DNA from: Cyclobacterium amurskyense
Lineage (GTDB): Bacteria > Bacteroidota > Bacteroidia > Cytophagales > Cyclobacteriaceae
Assembly (NCBI RefSeq): GCF_001050135.1
Contig: NZ_CP012040.1
Span: forward strand, 2,329,001 to 2,393,000
DNA length: 64,000 bases
Reading direction: 5' to 3'
In this document: positions 23,857 to 32,205 of the stretch, piece by piece
Numbering within the stretch: position 1 is the stretch's first letter
Layout: each line of letters opens with the position of its first letter
Program-made: the position numbers and the translations under genes
The notes under the pieces: generated by a model
Database searches by the model: none
Told to the model about the DNA's origin: nothing
The model's input: only the letters and a program-made list of their open reading frames with translations

Positions 23857-25410
23857 ATGAAAGCCTTTTTTACTCTTTTTATTGCAGCATTTCTTTTTTT
23901 TGGATGTTCAGCATTTAGCCAGACAAAGTCCCAGGCGCTTTCCAAAATCAACACAGAAGGCTTTCAGCGATCGCAGGTTATGCAACTCATTGGAGATTTG
24001 TCTGATGTTTATGGGCCTAGGTTGACCGGAACAGATCAATACCTTACTGCAGCCCAATGGGCGAAGAAAACCCTTGAAAACTGGGGCGTGGACAAGGTGT
24101 ACTTTGAGAATTACTGCGATGACTGCATGGGTTGGGAAGTGAAATCATTTAATGTGGAAATGATTGAACCGGCTTATATGAAAATACATGCCTATCCATA
24201 TGCCTGGACCGAAAGTTCAAATGGGGTGCAAATAGGGGACATGGTTTGGATAGAAAATTATGGCGACATAGAAGCCGTGAAAAAACAATGGGCAGGCAAA
24301 CTGGAAGGCAAGACTGTTTTGATAGGTTCCGTTCCCAAGCAAAACATGTTATTTGATCCGCTCTCAACTCGATTTACCAAAGAAGAAATAGAAGGTGCGA
24401 AAAAAGATATCCTACCTGCTTCCCCAAGCCCCCTTGGGCCAACTTCCGGAAATGTGGACTTGGTGGCCAATAAGGATGTTGTTTTCGAAAAAGGAATGCG
24501 GAAGAACGATGCTTTTTATGCCTTTTTGAAAGAAGAAGGAGCGCTTAGCATTTTAGGAACTACCCCTTTATCGCCAGGAATTGTTCACCCAAGTGGCACC
24601 TACAGTTTTAGAGAAAGTCATATCAAATCCGTTCCCTATTTTGCGATTTCCCCGGAAAGTTTCGGGAAATTAAAACGTTTGGTAGACAGATCCATTCAAC
24701 CAAAAATCAAATTTCACCTGGACTCAGAACTTTATTTAAAGCCGAAAAACAATGTGAACATCATCGGAGAGATTACTGGTTCAGATCCCGTATTAAAGGA
24801 TGAGGTGGTGATGATAGGCGCCCATTTTGACACCTGGCATCCGGCCTCTGGGGCCACAGACAACGGTGCAGGCACAGGAGTGATGATGGAAGTAATGCGG
24901 ATCATCAAAGCCACAGGATTAAAACCTAAGCGAACGATAAGAATTGCCCTTTGGGGAGGGGAGGAACAAGGCTTTTTAGGTTCCTTGGCCTATGCTGAGG
25001 ACCACTATGGCAAAGTAGGCGAAACAAGCAGAAAAAAGGAAGTAGAAAAAATTTCCGCCTATTTGAATATGGACAATGGAGCGGGTAAAATGCGAGGCAT
25101 CTACTTGCAGGGAAATGAAGGCGTACGGCCTATTTTTGAAGAAATGCTGACTCCCTACAAGCATCTCGACGTGGATAACCTCAGCATCCAAAACACCAAT
25201 TATACAGATCACGATGTTTTCGATTATTACAAAATCCCTGGATTCCAGATCATTCAGGACATGCTAAACTATTTCACCGTAACCCATCATACCAATCTGG
25301 ATGCTTTGGAATATGTGCCCGAACGAGATGTAATGATCAACGCTACGGTGATTGCTGCTCTTGTTTACCAAATTGCAGAAAGAGAGGAAATGATGCCGAG
25401 AGAGGAGTAG
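23857..25410 (+). CDS. Exported M28-family metallopeptidase
   Basis: A 517-residue zinc exopeptidase. A Sec signal or lipoprotein-like leader (MKAFFTLFIAAFLFFGCSAF) has cysteine 17 in a weak lipobox, so it may be a lipoprotein. A protease-associated-like domain occupies the first half; the catalytic domain holds the zinc ligands in IGAHFDTWHPASGATDNGAG (His and Asp), the EE pair in LWGGEEQG, and late His in TVTHHTNLD. M28 enzymes are aminopeptidases or carboxypeptidases acting on peptides in the periplasm. It is monocistronic. Confidence 0.93.
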   Translation: MKAFFTLFIAAFLFFGCSAFSQTKSQALSKINTEGFQRSQVMQLIGDLSDVYGPRLTGTDQYLTAAQWAKKTLENWGVDKVYFENYCDDCMGWEVKSFNVEMIEPAYMKIHAYPYAWTESSNGVQIGDMVWIENYGDIEAVKKQWAGKLEGKTVLIGSVPKQNMLFDPLSTRFTKEEIEGAKKDILPASPSPLGPTSGNVDLVANKDVVFEKGMRKNDAFYAFLKEEGALSILGTTPLSPGIVHPSGTYSFRESHIKSVPYFAISPESFGKLKRLVDRSIQPKIKFHLDSELYLKPKNNVNIIGEITGSDPVLKDEVVMIGAHFDTWHPASGATDNGAGTGVMMEVMRIIKATGLKPKRTIRIALWGGEEQGFLGSLAYAEDHYGKVGETSRKKEVEKISAYLNMDNGAGKMRGIYLQGNEGVRPIFEEMLTPYKHLDVDNLSIQNTNYTDHDVFDYYKIPGFQIIQDMLNYFTVTHHTNLDALEYVPERDVMINATVIAALVYQIAEREEMMPREE

Positions 25411-25718
25411 GGGTTGGTTTTAGGGGTTGGAAATGCTTAAAACACCCGGGATTTCCTGGGTGGTTGGTAGAACTCTTAGGGCAATAGGAAAGGTATTACC
25501 TTTATTTTTTAAAATAAACAATTTTTCTGTTTTATAACTGCCTTGGTTCTATAGGTAAAGGGAGTTTTATACTCGTTTTGCAAAATTAATTGAATGGGTG
25601 GTGCTTGAATCCTTGTCCTAAATTCTTAATTTGGTCGTTGGGAATTAGGGTTTGGGGAGATAGCCTGGATATTCGCTACTCCGAGGTTAAACATAGCTAT
25701 ATACAGTTTACCCACCAT
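25411..25718 (+). other. Intergenic stretch without a clear element
   Basis: Apart from an imperfect hairpin near 25443-25463 (ACCCGGG...CCTGGGT), which may end the M28 transcript, I see no gene here. The frame of the next gene is open back to 25590, but the upstream codons do not resemble a protein start. Confidence 0.5.
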
Positions 25719-26615
25719 ATGAAAAAAGAGTTCGTCATATCAATAATAATTAGTCTGACATTTTTGTCTTTAGGCTTCGCATTGCTTCACTACGAACAAA
25801 TTGGATATGGACTTTCATTCTTTGTGTTCTTGCCATTTGCACTCGGATATATTTTAGGGAAATCAACAACTAAGACAATCAGCTTGTGGGGACTGATTAT
25901 TTCCCTTGCCATTTTCTTTATTCTACTTCTGGCAGGAGGACTTGAAGGAATGGTATGTGTTTTAATGGCAATGCCTTTAATTATAATAGCAATTGCACTT
26001 GGGGCATTTGTGAAATCCATGATTAAAAAATACAGGAATTCAGATAAACAGGACAATTTGATTAAGAGTTCAGTTCTTCCGTTCTGCCTCTTCTTAACAT
26101 TTAGCTTCATTGAGACAGAGTTAACTAAACACGAGCAATTTGTTATTGAAGTTAAGTCAGAAATAATTCTGCCATATTCACCCCTTGATGTTTATGAGAC
26201 AATAAAGTCAGTTGATACACTTGATGCTGAAAAACCTTTCTTGATGAAACTTGACTTACCAATTCCACAAAAATGTATTCTTGAGGAAGAGAAGGTTGGC
26301 GGACTGAGGACTTGCTATTTTGAAGGTGGACAGATAGTCGAAAAGATTACCGAACTTGAAAAAGGCAAAATTTTGAAAATGGACGTTATTGGCTACCAGT
26401 TGACGGGTAGAAAATGGCTTGGTTTCAAAGAAGCAATTTACCTTTTTGACGAGTTGGATAACGGAGGAACAAAGATGACGAGGATAACGACATATACTTC
26501 GGAATTAAACCCGAGGTTCTATTGGAGACCGTTAGAAAAAATCGGGATTGAACAGGAACATGAGTATGTATTCAGCAATTTGAAAAAAGATTTAAAAAAT
26601 AAACACGGAGGGTAA
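25719..26615 (+). CDS. Membrane protein with C-terminal SRPBCC-like domain
   Basis: A 298-residue protein: four hydrophobic segments in residues 5-120 (IIISLTFLSLGFALL, FFVFLPFALGYIL, LIISLAIFFILLLAG, LMAMPLIIIAIALGAF), a fifth near 135, then a soluble C-terminal domain (about 145-298) that reads like a polyketide-cyclase/START (SRPBCC) fold, with ILPYSPLDVYETI at its start and a final long helix. I start at the ATG at 25719, where the hydrophobic N-terminus begins. The ligand is unknown. It is followed by a TAACA-type junction that resembles small-gene cassette borders. Confidence 0.75.
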   Translation: MKKEFVISIIISLTFLSLGFALLHYEQIGYGLSFFVFLPFALGYILGKSTTKTISLWGLIISLAIFFILLLAGGLEGMVCVLMAMPLIIIAIALGAFVKSMIKKYRNSDKQDNLIKSSVLPFCLFLTFSFIETELTKHEQFVIEVKSEIILPYSPLDVYETIKSVDTLDAEKPFLMKLDLPIPQKCILEEEKVGGLRTCYFEGGQIVEKITELEKGKILKMDVIGYQLTGRKWLGFKEAIYLFDELDNGGTKMTRITTYTSELNPRFYWRPLEKIGIEQEHEYVFSNLKKDLKNKHGG

Positions 26616-26696
26616 CAATATATATGAAATCATAGCGCCCTTTGGGACACTACGCTTTATATATTAGCGTATGTGCAAAGCAAAAAAACACAAAAT

Positions 26697-27204
26697 ATGA
26701 AGAAGCTATTGTTAGTTCAAATGACTCTTTTCTTTTCAATAGTATCTTTTGCCCAAGAGAAAGAATACATTAATAAGGAAGACGGGTTTGCAATCAATTA
26801 CTATCCGAACTGGAAAGTCATAGAAAAGAAGTACAGCGCCTTGTCTCTTTTTGCCCCACCTGAAGGGCCCAAACGACAAACAGGCTGAAACATTAGGCAT
26901 AAACATAAATGACTCACAGGGCATGTCTCTCGATGAATATTATCAGACATTTGTTACTTATGGTGGTCTTGAAGAACTAAGTAGTTATGAAAAATTGAGT
27001 GAAGGGGAAGAAACGATTAATGGATTGAAAGGTAAATGGTTTGAGTGTAAGTATAAAGATCGCGGAATTTTTGTAACTAACTTGATATACCTGATACCCA
27101 AAGGTGATAAGATATTTATGCTAACAAGCTTTTCTTCTACCGAGAAGTATCCTAAATATAAAGATAACTTTCTAGGTATGATCAAATCTTTTGAAGCAAT
27201 GTGA
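26697..27204 (+). pseudogene. Exported PsbP/DUF1795-like protein broken by a frameshift
   Basis: The first frame (ATG 26697) has a signal peptide (MKKLLLVQMTLFFSIVSFAQ) and EDGFAINYYPNWKV, then stops at 26888. The second frame carries on smoothly from about 26865 (GPNDKQAETLGI...) to 27204 and ends with a typical domain close (MIKSFEAM). Removing one C from GGGCCC at about 26868-26873 joins them as PPEGPNDKQAET, a protein of about 169 residues. It is either a real one-base insertion or a sequencing error. The fold resembles small PsbP-like lipid- or protein-binding domains with the YPNWKV motif. Confidence 0.75.
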
Positions 27205-27825
27205 ACTCAGCACATAACACCTTGCAGCATAAACCCCTGTTTGCACAATATTAGAATACTAGTTACCCCAACGGCAATCATTGATCAACGGAAGATAAAG
27301 TGCAAACTGGACCAGGACATCTGCTGCATTTATCGTTTTTGTGCCACGAAGCTTTGGTAATCCAGTAGGCGAAAATCCTACCTAAACAATCTCCTATTCG
27401 ATTAGGAATTAAACCCGTGAGAGTTTCGCTGAAGCTTTATTTGCTCAAATGAGCAAGCCGTATAAGGGAAAACTTCTTAGACTGAGCCATGTTTTCGGGG
27501 TGCGGTTTGATGAAATTGGTGCTGGTTATTAAGGTTACTAAAGGGGAGGAATTTACCCTTATGATTTTTAGCACTGGGAGATTGAAAATGTAACTGTTTT
27601 TATTTGGACGTTGGTTTGGATATCTTTTTTTTTGGTGGATCTCCATTGGCCCAAAGAGAGGAGTAGGTAATGGGGGGATTATTTTAGGTAGTAGCGAGGT
27701 CCATATACTTTAAAATTAGAGGGGCCTATTATTGGTAAATAAAACAAGGAATACAATCAAATGCCGGCAAAGTGGCATAAGCTTTTAAGGACTGGACGAG
27801 TCATAAACATAGGAGCAATTTAATT
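27205..27825 (+). other. Gene-free AT-rich stretch
   Basis: It opens with CAGCACATAACACC, which resembles a cassette border, and otherwise contains no ORF that reads like a protein on either strand (a 69-codon minus frame at 27437-27646 is low-complexity and unsupported). Position and composition suggest eroded accessory DNA. Confidence 0.45.
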
Positions 27826-27880
27826 ATGTTCACGTTTATTTCTTGTTCACGTAACGTGAACATGTTATATTTGTGAACAT
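27826..27880 (+). promoter_or_regulatory. Leaderless promoter with nested palindromic operator of the AbiE-like pair
   Basis: TTG (27843-27845), 20-bp spacer and TATATTTG (27866-27873) form a perfect Bacteroidota promoter; the ATG at 27881 lies 7 nt past the -7 box. A perfect dyad GTTCACG-TAA-CGTGAAC (27845-27861) fills the space between -33 and -7, and an outer pair ATGTTCAC (27826-27833)/GTGAACAT (27873-27880) flanks it, so four half-sites lie over the core promoter. Repression by the downstream HTH protein is the simplest reading. Confidence 0.8.
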
Positions 27881-28852
27881 ATGGAGAGAGAAATATTAAA
27901 TATTGCCTTAGAGAATGTACAAAAAGAAATTCCTTTGCAATTTCACTATACACCAAAAGGACAATTCGATGGTGAACTTGAACTGAATTATAACCAACAG
28001 CAATATCTCTTTTTTATTGAAGTAAAAAAAGAAGTACGGCAATACATTGTAGCTCAGCTAGAAGCGTATAAAGGAACAGATTCAGACGTCCTTTTAGTGG
28101 CAGAACGGATTCCTAGCAAAGTAAAAATTGCCTTGCGTGAACGAAAAATGCCTTATATAGAGGCAAATGGGAATGTTTATATAGAAAAAAGGGAATTATT
28201 CTTATTAGTAGATACCCACAAACCGATTAACCACACAAAAGAAAAAGGAAATAGAGCATTTACAAAAACGGGTTTAAAAGTACTCTTTCATTTTTTACTT
28301 AAGCCAGAGCTCGTGAATAAAACCCAACGAGAAATCGCAGAATATACAGGTGTAGGTTTAGGTAATATCCCGCAAGTCTTAGATGGGCTGAAAGCAACTG
28401 GATATCTTCTACCACTAAATAAAAAAGAATATACTTGGCAAAAAAGAAAAGAACTGTTATTTCGCTGGGTCGAAGATTATGAAACTATCCTCAAGCCAGG
28501 GTTAAAGAAAAAGACTTACCAAATGAGGATAGATTGGAAAGATATTCAATTAAATGAAAGGATTGCTGCTTGGGGAGGGGAGCCAGCAGCCGACTTGATT
28601 ACCAATTACCTGCGACCTGAGAAATTTATTCTTTATACGAATGAAGATCAAGCTAACCTAATAAGGAACTATAAACTTAAACCTAAAAAGGAAGGTGATC
28701 TAGAAGTCGTAGAAATGTTCTGGAATCAAAACCTGAATACCCAAATAGCTCCTTCAGTAATTGTTTATGCTGAACTTTTAATTGGAGGAGGTAAACGAAA
28801 TAAGGAAACTGCAGAAATGATATTTAATGAGCAAATCAAACCAATCTTATAA
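27881..28852 (+). CDS. AbiEi-like antitoxin with winged helix and nuclease-like N-terminus
   Basis: A 323-residue soluble protein. Residues about 128-185 form a winged helix (TQREIAEYTGVGLGNIPQVLDGLKATGYL) as in AbiEi-type antitoxins of type IV systems, which repress their own operon. The C-terminal half resembles the AbiEi partner-binding region (AWGGEPAADLITNYLRPEKFILYT). Residues 1-110 are unusual: D30...E47-V-K49 in a strand-rich setting followed by an alpha-beta run resembles a PD-(D/E)xK nuclease core, which classic AbiEi lacks. It overlaps the partner gene by 26 bp. Operator sites lie directly upstream. Confidence 0.75.
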   Translation: MEREILNIALENVQKEIPLQFHYTPKGQFDGELELNYNQQQYLFFIEVKKEVRQYIVAQLEAYKGTDSDVLLVAERIPSKVKIALRERKMPYIEANGNVYIEKRELFLLVDTHKPINHTKEKGNRAFTKTGLKVLFHFLLKPELVNKTQREIAEYTGVGLGNIPQVLDGLKATGYLLPLNKKEYTWQKRKELLFRWVEDYETILKPGLKKKTYQMRIDWKDIQLNERIAAWGGEPAADLITNYLRPEKFILYTNEDQANLIRNYKLKPKKEGDLEVVEMFWNQNLNTQIAPSVIVYAELLIGGGKRNKETAEMIFNEQIKPIL

Positions 28853-29687
28853 AGAGTTAGCGATACCCCATTTTTCCGAGGTCTTTCATCTCATTGATGA
28901 AGTAATGAAAAAATTTGGAGTCCCATATTATCTTATTGGTGCAAGTGCGATTGCCTTAGAATTACTTAAAGACAATATTAAACCAAGCCGAGGAACAAAA
29001 GATATAGATTTTGCCATTATGCTCTCTTCAATGAAAGAATACGAGGCGATTGGAGAAGCTTTAAAAATAAAAGGCTTTCGTAAAGCGAAAGAACCATGGA
29101 CTTATTATTTTGAAAAGGATAATGTAGTTATAGATTTACTACCATTTGGTCAAATACAAGAAAATGACACAGAGGATTTTAATAAACGGTATTCAGATTT
29201 GCACATCCTAGGTTTTCAAGAAGTGCTGGAATCACCATCTCCTATACAAATAGAAAATAGATGGGTTAGCGTCCCCCCTTTAGCTGGTATGATACTTTTA
29301 AAATTAATTGCATGGAGTGATAGGCCAGAAGAAAGAGATAATGATTTAGGAGATATCCTAAAAATAATAACGCATTTCTATGATATAGGATTCGATAAAA
29401 TTACCGAAGAACATTACGACACGATGATTACCGATGATTTCGATGAGAAAATAATTGCGGCAGAGGTACTAGGTAGAGAGGCAAGGAAATACCTGAAAAA
29501 ATCGAAACCATTTAATGACCGTATTCAGAAAGTAGTAGCTGAAAATCTTACTGAAGTACACCTTTCAGCTATTGCCAAGGAATGGTCACGGCAATCTGAA
29601 GATGATGTAGAATATACATTTAGTTTACTGAAGGCATTTCAAAAAGGAATTACAAAAGGAAACGACTTGAAGAAGCGGCGCAGGTAA
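28827..29687 (+). CDS. AbiEii-like nucleotidyltransferase, toxin partner
   Basis: A 286-residue minimal nucleotidyltransferase: the glycine-serine loop is GASAIAL (38-44), the metal-binding pair is D59-I-D61, and a third aspartate (D103) sits in VVIDLLPFG. AbiEii-type toxins use this fold to transfer nucleotides to RNA, and block growth or phage replication. The C-terminal half is helical and less recognisable, so exact substrate is open. Its start lies within the antitoxin gene (26-bp overlap), the usual coupling of such pairs. Confidence 0.78.
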   Translation: MSKSNQSYKELAIPHFSEVFHLIDEVMKKFGVPYYLIGASAIALELLKDNIKPSRGTKDIDFAIMLSSMKEYEAIGEALKIKGFRKAKEPWTYYFEKDNVVIDLLPFGQIQENDTEDFNKRYSDLHILGFQEVLESPSPIQIENRWVSVPPLAGMILLKLIAWSDRPEERDNDLGDILKIITHFYDIGFDKITEEHYDTMITDDFDEKIIAAEVLGREARKYLKKSKPFNDRIQKVVAENLTEVHLSAIAKEWSRQSEDDVEYTFSLLKAFQKGITKGNDLKKRRR

Positions 29688-29768
29688 TTTACTCATTATT
29701 ATTATCTTTAATGGCATTAAGTGGTTAGCTATCAGTATGTAGCAGCCTCACCATCAAAAAAGGAAATA

Positions 29769-30395
29769 ATGATTGAAATACTTGAAAAATTAAAAAGCAT
29801 TCTTTCTATTTTTGGAATGAAGCTCGATATGTTTCCTGGAATTCCAATAGCACTAATTCCAATATACTTTTTTGTTAACCATTTTAAAGAGGAAGTCTTG
29901 ATAATAATTCGTGCAGAAGAGCTAAATGAAAGCGCCCAAACAGTGTTAATTATGATAATAATTTTGATATTGGCCATTACTTTATGGAAAGCATCAGGGT
30001 TTTTATTGGATTGGATTTATGATTTACTTTCCCCGCAAAAGAGAAATAAAGAATCCGATTTGAATAGACATATTAAACAGGCAAGAGAAAAGTGGGCAGA
30101 AAGAAATCCAATATATAAAAGTGAAAATGTTTCAATTTATGGAGATACAATAAAACTACTTGAAGAGAGTGATCAAAAGGGTTATAATGATGTTAAACTA
30201 ATATTAGCTGCTTCTAAATTTTTCAGAATATTGGTTATTCCAACTTTAGGGTTATCTATTGTTAACTTTACTTCGAACCAAGTTTCCATTGGAATTATTT
30301 TATTGATGTTGGGGATATTATTTTTAATGATTTCATTTTCATTTAGAGCAGAGCAAAGTAGAAAGTTGTATAACTGGTTCATAATGAAAGGGTAA
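29769..30395 (+). CDS. Membrane protein of unknown function
   Basis: A 208-residue protein with hydrophobic segments near residues 24-37, 55-75 and two close together near the C-terminus (ILVIPTLGLSIVNF, IGIILLMLGILFLMISF). The 60-residue soluble part between them is charged (AREKWAERNPIYKSEN). I start at 29769, where AAGGAAATA precedes ATG; an in-frame upstream ATG exists at 29721. I do not recognise the family. It is 81 bp after the toxin-like gene and may belong to the same accessory island, but there is no evidence of a shared function. Confidence 0.7.
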   Translation: MIEILEKLKSILSIFGMKLDMFPGIPIALIPIYFFVNHFKEEVLIIIRAEELNESAQTVLIMIIILILAITLWKASGFLLDWIYDLLSPQKRNKESDLNRHIKQAREKWAERNPIYKSENVSIYGDTIKLLEESDQKGYNDVKLILAASKFFRILVIPTLGLSIVNFTSNQVSIGIILLMLGILFLMISFSFRAEQSRKLYNWFIMKG

Positions 30396-30630
30396 ACATG
30401 AATGCTTCCGAAAACAATTGCTAAATTATAATACTTGTGCTAAGAAATTCATTGAGTAAGTATAAGATAGGTATTCAATTAAATAGGTTGTCGAAAAATA
30501 AAAACGACGCGAAGTCTATGTACTTCGCTTAGTATCATCAGTAGTAAGAATTCACAGAAGTCTAGCATAGTGGAACTTTTAATTTATGAAGTCTAATGGA
30601 GAATTATTAACTTAGATAAAGTTTGTTTTC

Positions 30631-30812
30631 ATGATAACTAAGACGCAGCTATTGAATTCTTTAGATCAACTTCCTGAAAATCTAACGTTTGATCAACGGT
30701 GGATCATTTGATTTTCATACAGAAAGTAGAAAAGGAGTTGGACGATAGCTCAAATGGGCGAATTCGTTCTAAAGTGGAAGCCAAACAAAAACTGAATCGA
30801 TGGTTAAGTTAG
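30631..30812 (+). pseudogene. Relic antitoxin of a ParE-type module, frameshifted
   Basis: From ATG 30631 the frame reads MITKTQLLNSLDQLPENLTFDQ and then stops. Skipping about 2 bases near 30692 restores VDHLIFIQKVEKELDDSSNGR...AKQKLNRWLS and a TAG at 30810-30812. That is the size (about 60 residues) and style of small antitoxins that precede ParE toxins in Bacteroidota. The last codons overlap the start of the toxin relic. Confidence 0.7.
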
Positions 30813-30919
30813 TTAGGACTGGTTCGGCCATTCTCGATTTAGACAATATTGGTGAATATATCGCAAAGGATTGCATTCGTTTGCATTCGATGAATGCTTG
30901 TAAGAGTCTTGGGGAATAG
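30800..30919 (+). pseudogene. Relic ParE/RelE-family toxin, truncated
   Basis: The ATG at 30800 overlaps the antitoxin end (ATGGTTAAGTTAG). The first 28 codons read VKLVRTGSAILDLDNIGEYI, the standard N-terminal strand-helix start of ParE toxins, then the sequence diverges to a TAG at 30917-30919. Only 39 residues of the usual 95-100 remain, so the fold cannot form. Together with the preceding relic it marks a dead toxin-antitoxin module. Confidence 0.72.
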
Positions 30920-30985
30920 ATTGTATTTGCGTAAATCCCTAGAAAATAAAAAGCATATCCGGATGTTATCTACCATTTAGATAAA

Positions 30986-31342
30986 ATGAAAAAAGTAGCC
31001 ATTGACATTGAGACCAAAATTTGGGCTGAAATAATTAGAGTTCTCCGAAAAGAAGGATGGATAGTAACAGCTAAATATTGGGGATATGATGCTGGGATAG
31101 ATGCTGATTATTGGTGCCTAAGAAAAGGACTGAGAAAAATAGAATTTGCTTGGTCTAATTGGACTGAGGGTGAAATAAGGGCTAAGGAATCATTGCTAAG
31201 TAAAATTGAAGAGAAACATAAAATCAAATTTAAATATGGAGAACCTTCGAACCTAAAGAGGTCTGTAATTGTAACATTTAAGTTACAATCCTTGCCACTT
31301 TGGATTCTCAATAGGTTCAATTTCTTAGATAATAAATTATGA
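30986..31342 (+). CDS. Hypothetical protein, 118 residues
   Basis: Not recognised. The protein is basic and rich in tryptophan (IWAEIIRVL, GWIVTAKYWGYDAGIDADYW, FAWSNWTEGEIRA), with a C-terminal part that looks helical (KESLLSKIEEKHKIKFKYG) and then a strand. No signal peptide or membrane helix. It overlaps the ThuA gene by 4 bp (ATGA), which suggests cotranslation, although the protein could be a fusion remnant of the preceding relic region. Confidence 0.6.
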   Translation: MKKVAIDIETKIWAEIIRVLRKEGWIVTAKYWGYDAGIDADYWCLRKGLRKIEFAWSNWTEGEIRAKESLLSKIEEKHKIKFKYGEPSNLKRSVIVTFKLQSLPLWILNRFNFLDNKL

Positions 31343-32121
31343 GCCAAAAATTACCTACACCACCCTTTAAATTTTTGTTGGTACTAATCGTACTGATACC
31401 TATTTCAATTTCAGTTTTTGCACAAAAGAACAAGGTTTTAATAGTGTCTGACACCTGGCCTGAAATGGACGTCCTTGCAAATGGCTTGAAGGAAAATGGG
31501 TACATCGTTAGCAAAGCAAATGAAGAAGAGCTTGAATCCGATTTATCCGGTTTTGACTTTGTTTTTATGTATGTTCATGTAACCCATGCACCCAGAACGA
31601 CACAGGTATTGATTGATTATACCATAAACGGAGGTTCATTGGTTGTCCTGCACCATGGAATTTCCTCTTCCAAAATGAAAAATCCCGAATGGCTTGACTT
31701 TTTAGGTATACAATTGTACCCAAGGGATCACCAGGAATACCCATGGAAGGTATTGGCTAATTTGACCTATTCAATGGTGAATTTGAATCCCGGCCATTTT
31801 ATCACTAGTAATGGGATCGAATATGAAAAAATTACCCCATTTAAATCTGAATACGAAACCATTTACGAGGGTGAATATAGTGCTTTCCAACTCGTCAATA
31901 CGGAGTTGTTTTTGAACCAACGTTTTACCGATGACCAAAGAACAATTCTCTATGGTTTTAGGACGGAAGATGGATCAAGAGTTCAACCCACTTCAGGCTG
32001 GTATTGTCCAAAAGGCAAAGGGATGGTGTTTTATTATCAGGCAGGCCATGAGGAATTAGATTATCAAAACCCGAATTTCCTGCAGGTTATATTGAATACG
32101 CTGGAATGGGATCCGAGTTAA
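31339..32121 (+). CDS. Exported ThuA-like domain protein
   Basis: A 260-residue protein with a signal peptide (FLLVLIVLIPISISVFAQ) and a class I glutamine-amidotransferase-like ThuA domain: KVLIVSDTW start, DFVFMYVHVTH, the GGSLVVLHHGISS loop and HEELDYQNPNF near the end. ThuA proteins occur in trehalose and other sugar utilisation clusters of Bacteroidota and Planctomycetes, with no proven reaction. There are no sugar genes beside it here. Confidence 0.85.
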   Translation: MSQKLPTPPFKFLLVLIVLIPISISVFAQKNKVLIVSDTWPEMDVLANGLKENGYIVSKANEEELESDLSGFDFVFMYVHVTHAPRTTQVLIDYTINGGSLVVLHHGISSSKMKNPEWLDFLGIQLYPRDHQEYPWKVLANLTYSMVNLNPGHFITSNGIEYEKITPFKSEYETIYEGEYSAFQLVNTELFLNQRFTDDQRTILYGFRTEDGSRVQPTSGWYCPKGKGMVFYYQAGHEELDYQNPNFLQVILNTLEWDPS

Positions 32122-32134
32122 AGTTTATCCGTTC

Positions 32135-32179
32135 CGATTGATTTGTGCCCATCGACAGGCTCAGGGTACAAATCAATCG
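32135..32179. repeat. 16-bp inverted repeat after the ThuA gene
   Basis: Arms CGATTGATTTGTGCCC (32135-32150) and its complement at 32164-32179 pair at 15 of 16 positions with one G-T wobble, around a 13-nt loop. No T-tract follows, so it is not a standard terminator; it may be an RNA processing site or a mobile-element end. Confidence 0.7.
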
Positions 32180-32205
32180 AGAAATAATCATTCTAAGGGC
32201 TGGAA

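Noticed and set aside
27437..27646. A 69-codon ORF on the minus strand
   Set aside because: Its sequence is low in information and has no domain-like pattern, promoter or ribosome site; it lies in an eroded stretch.
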